A stretch of DNA of 64,000 nucleotides from Comamonadaceae bacterium M7527 (GTDB lineage: Bacteria; Pseudomonadota; Gammaproteobacteria; Burkholderiales; Burkholderiaceae_C). Both the position numbers and the translations under genes were made by a program. Below the pieces are notes generated by a model. That model searched no databases. It was not told the DNA's origin and saw only the letters and a program-made list of their open reading frames with translations. The stretch spans positions 496,001 to 560,000 of the forward strand of contig CP087990.1 of assembly GCA_021044545.1 (NCBI GenBank), given 5' to 3'. Below, in pieces: positions 61,648 through 64,000 of this stretch; position 1 is the first letter of the stretch; each line of letters starts with the position of its first letter.

Positions 61648-62960
61648 ATCCGTTGGTAACAGGCGCGCTTATTTTTGGCGTAACGCTTTTATTGTTGGCC
61701 ACAGGCATGCCTATTGCGTTTGCACTGGGCGCCACGGCTTTGTTTTTCATGTGGCTTAACGACGGTTGGGCGGCACTCACTTTTTTGCCCGAAACCTTGT
61801 TTGCGGGCCTTGACGACTTCACTTTGGCATCTATTCCCATGTTCGTCATCATGGGTGCGGCGGTGGCCTCATCGCGTGCGGGCAGTGACTTGTACGAAGC
61901 CCTGTCGCGCTGGCTGTACAAGGTGCCAGGCTCCCTGGTTATCTCAAACATTGGCGCGTGTGCCTTGTTTTCTGCGTTGACAGGTTCGTCTCCAGCGACT
62001 TGCGCGGCCATAGGCAAGATGGGTATTCCAGAAATGCGCCGCCGTGGTTATGACGCCGATTTGGCCACTGGCGCCATTGCGGCCGGCGGCACACTGGGCA
62101 TTTTGATTCCGCCCAGCGTGACCATGATTTTGTATGGCATTGCCAGCGAAACGTCTATTGGTGCCTTGTTCATCGCGGGCATTGTGCCGGGTTTGCTGCT
62201 GACCGGTTTGTTTATTGCGTGGGCCTTGTTGTTGAGCTGGAAACGGGGCAATGTTGCCGTGTTTGCAGGCCAAAGCTATACCCTGTTGCAACGCTTGGAG
62301 CTCATGCCCAAGCTGCTGCCCTTGTTGCTGGTGATTGTGGGTGTTGTGTACTCACTGTACGGCGGTATTGCCACGCCATCCGAGGCGGCGGGCGTAGGTG
62401 CTGCGCTGTGCCTGGTGATGGTGATTGTGATTTACCGCATGTGGACAGTGAAAGACTTGTGGCACATCATGCGAGACGCACTGCGCGAATCAGGCATGTT
62501 GCTCATGATCATTGGCATGTCGGTGTTGTTTGGCTACGCCATGTCGTCTTCGTTGGTGACCCAAAGCGTTGCCACCGCTATTGCCGAGTTAGACGTTAAC
62601 CGCTGGGTATTGTTGGGCTTTGTAAACGTGTTTTTGCTGGTGCTGGGCTGCTTTTTGCCACCAGCGGCCATTATTCTCATGACCACGCCCATCATCTTGC
62701 CGGTCATCACCGCCGCTGGCTTTGATCCCGTGTGGTTTGGCGTGATGCTCACCATCAACATGGAGCTTGGCTTGATCACGCCGCCGGTTGGATTAAACCT
62801 GTTCGTCATCAATGGCATCACGCCTGACGTGAAGCTCACCACCATTTTGCGCGGCGCATTTCCCTTCATGATGTGCATGGTTGTGGCCATGGTGTTGTTG
62901 TGCCTTTTCCCTGGCATTGCCACCTGGCTGCCAAGTGTGTTGATGGGCTACGGAGGCTAG
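61644..62960 (+). CDS. dctM: TRAP transporter large permease DctM
   Basis: DctM is the large permease subunit (12 membrane segments) of the TRAP transporter. The 438-residue protein has FALGATALFFMWLNDG, IPMFVIMGAAVASSRAGSDLYEALSRWLYKVPGSLVISNIGACALFSALTGSSPATCAAIGKMGIPEMRRRGYD, LAAGGTLGILIPPSV-like and HINMELGLITPPVGLNLFVINGI motifs of the family. It starts within the dctQ stop and ends three bases before the malonyl-CoA decarboxylase start, so all are one operon. Confidence 0.94.
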   Translation: MNPLVTGALIFGVTLLLLATGMPIAFALGATALFFMWLNDGWAALTFLPETLFAGLDDFTLASIPMFVIMGAAVASSRAGSDLYEALSRWLYKVPGSLVISNIGACALFSALTGSSPATCAAIGKMGIPEMRRRGYDADLATGAIAAGGTLGILIPPSVTMILYGIASETSIGALFIAGIVPGLLLTGLFIAWALLLSWKRGNVAVFAGQSYTLLQRLELMPKLLPLLLVIVGVVYSLYGGIATPSEAAGVGAALCLVMVIVIYRMWTVKDLWHIMRDALRESGMLLMIIGMSVLFGYAMSSSLVTQSVATAIAELDVNRWVLLGFVNVFLLVLGCFLPPAAIILMTTPIILPVITAAGFDPVWFGVMLTINMELGLITPPVGLNLFVINGITPDVKLTTILRGAFPFMMCMVVAMVLLCLFPGIATWLPSVLMGYGG

Positions 62961-62962
62961 GC

Positions 62963-64000
62963 ATGTTTGAAAAGCTGTGGGCCTTGGCCAAACAAGCGCA
63001 AGAGGACAGAGGCTTCAAGCAATTGGTACTGGCTTGCAAAGGTCTGCTGTCTGAGCGTGGCCAAGCCAATATGTATGCCTTGGCTGACGAAGTGGTGGCC
63101 GGTTGGGCAGCATTGCCCGCCAGCCGCTACGAGGCCTTTTTTGCGGTTTTGGCCACCGAGTTTGCGCCAGACGAGAAGCGGGTGGCCAAGGCCATTCAGG
63201 CCTATCTGGACAAGCCCAACCCAGACACGTTGGCACAACTGTCGAGCGCCAGTGAAGCGCCACGCCAAGAGCTGTTGCGTCGCATCAATAGAACAGGGCG
63301 GGGGACCGCCACGCTATTGGCCATGCGCGTAGCCTTGTTGAACTGCATGCGTACACGCCAAGGCCTAAACGTGGTGGACGCAGACTTTTTGCATTTGTTG
63401 TCGTCCTGGTTTAACCCGGGTTTTTTGCGCTTCGAGCCCGTCAGCTGGGACTCCAGCGCGGCTTTGCTTGAGAAAATCATTCACCACGAGGCAGTGCATG
63501 CCATAGACAGCTGGACGCATTTGCGCCGGCGTCTGCAAAGCGACAGGCGTTGCTATGCCTTTTTTCATCCACAGCTTGAGGGCGAGCCCCTGATATTTGT
63601 GGAAGTGGCGCTGACACACGAGATACCACCTGCCATTGCGCCGCTGATTGACATCAAGGGTGAGCCAGACACCAGCGCCAAGCCCAAGGTAGCGGTGTTT
63701 TACTCCATTAGCAACTGCCAGCCCGGCTTGCGCGGTGTGTCTTTGGGTAACTTTTTAATCAAGCGCGTGGCTGAGCACTTGGCCGCCGAGCTGCCCAGTC
63801 TCAAGACCTATTGCACCCTGTCCCCTGTGCCAGGTTTTGGCAAGTGGCTGGAACAAGCCGATGCCGACAGCCTGGCCGCACCGATTGCCGCGCAACTGCA
63901 ACTGGTGCGTAAGTGGCAGTCTGAGCACACACCGCTCACGCAAAGTGACATAGGCCTGATGCCGCAAGCGGCGCAAACTGCCTTGCAAAACCTGTGCGCG
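62963..64000 (+). CDS. Malonyl-CoA decarboxylase, partial at right edge
   Basis: This enzyme converts malonyl-CoA to acetyl-CoA and CO2, the catabolic step of malonate use (MatA) or a brake on fatty-acid synthesis. The 346 residues in the window begin MFEKLWALAKQAQEDRGFKQLVL and include the helical domain, then FNPGFLRFEPVSWDSSAALLEKIIHHEAVHAIDSWTHLRRRLQSDRRCYAFFHP and the GNAT-like catalytic part with VALTHEIPP, FYSISNCQPGLRGVSLGNFLIK and TLSPVPGFGKWL, all diagnostic. The gene runs off the window; perhaps a quarter is missing. Position right after dctM supports a malonate-specific operon. No malonyl-CoA synthetase is seen inside the window and it may follow. Confidence 0.92.
   Translation, partial: MFEKLWALAKQAQEDRGFKQLVLACKGLLSERGQANMYALADEVVAGWAALPASRYEAFFAVLATEFAPDEKRVAKAIQAYLDKPNPDTLAQLSSASEAPRQELLRRINRTGRGTATLLAMRVALLNCMRTRQGLNVVDADFLHLLSSWFNPGFLRFEPVSWDSSAALLEKIIHHEAVHAIDSWTHLRRRLQSDRRCYAFFHPQLEGEPLIFVEVALTHEIPPAIAPLIDIKGEPDTSAKPKVAVFYSISNCQPGLRGVSLGNFLIKRVAEHLAAELPSLKTYCTLSPVPGFGKWLEQADADSLAAPIAAQLQLVRKWQSEHTPLTQSDIGLMPQAAQTALQNLCA

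Overview
The window looks like chromosomal DNA of a moderate-G+C betaproteobacterium in Burkholderiales, most likely Comamonadaceae or a close relative. That placement is inferred from protein types and gene order remembered from the group: pepA-holC divergent from lptFG, exbB-exbD-lpxK-Trm112-kdsB-adk, argA divergent from hrpA, and cysI-DUF934-cysH. It is not based on a database search. No phage, insertion sequence, integrase or CRISPR array was seen. Genes are dense, and no gap between genes exceeds 300 bases.

Layout. 1-3769 (minus) is a sulfur-assimilation operon: TauE-type exporter, sulfite reductase, DUF934, APS reductase. 3894-7400 holds a stand-alone MnmC oxidase domain, YggX, DsbB and ArgA. 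7479-14247 has HrpA, a methionine-type aminotransferase, CysB and a CbiX-type chelatase. 14270-22355 has lptGF, pepA-holC, an orphan Liv-type binding protein and a YgiQ radical SAM protein. 22386-26048 has a family III CoA-transferase, pobA with a divergent IclR regulator, and a flavodoxin. Two tRNA genes (Pro, Arg) follow. 26428-33291 is an operon-like cluster: RpiR regulator, class III transaminase, TAXI-type TRAP transporter, Asp/Glu-racemase-family protein. 33339-41565 (minus) has a D-amino-acid-type aminotransferase, a DUF2520 protein, a YfcG-like GST, an acyl-CoA dehydrogenase/APH-kinase pair, a Crp/Fnr regulator and a hydratase/3-hydroxyacyl-CoA dehydrogenase pair. 41707-51515 has an odd D-2-hydroxyacid dehydrogenase homologue, lexA divergent from an asparaginase behind two LexA boxes, adk-kdsB-lpxK-exbDB, xseA and sodB. 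51662-55919 has a DUF2805/photolyase/FGE-like operon, RbgA and a degenerate ABC-type ATPase. 55994-59258 has a histidine phosphatase, a haloacid dehalogenase, a GST and an old yellow enzyme. 59276-64000 is a probable malonate module: GntR regulator, DctPQM TRAP transporter and malonyl-CoA decarboxylase, which is cut by the right edge.

A striking global property is that about ten otherwise well-conserved genes are broken by small frame shifts, mostly one missing base in a short homopolymer. Affected genes are the TauE exporter, hrpA (twice), the class III transaminase (twice), the TAXI permease, the YfcG-like GST, sodB, the old yellow enzyme and dctQ, and possibly a small gene upstream of lexA. 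The downstream frame stays conserved each time. Consensus sequencing error is therefore more likely than decay, and these genes are described over their full repaired extent.

The best candidates for less-described biology are the TAXI/transaminase/racemase cluster with its palindromic operator, the APH-kinase/acyl-CoA dehydrogenase pair, the FGE-like/photolyase/DUF2805 operon, the LexA-box-fronted asparaginase, and two enzymes whose defining nucleotide-binding or catalytic motifs are rewritten.
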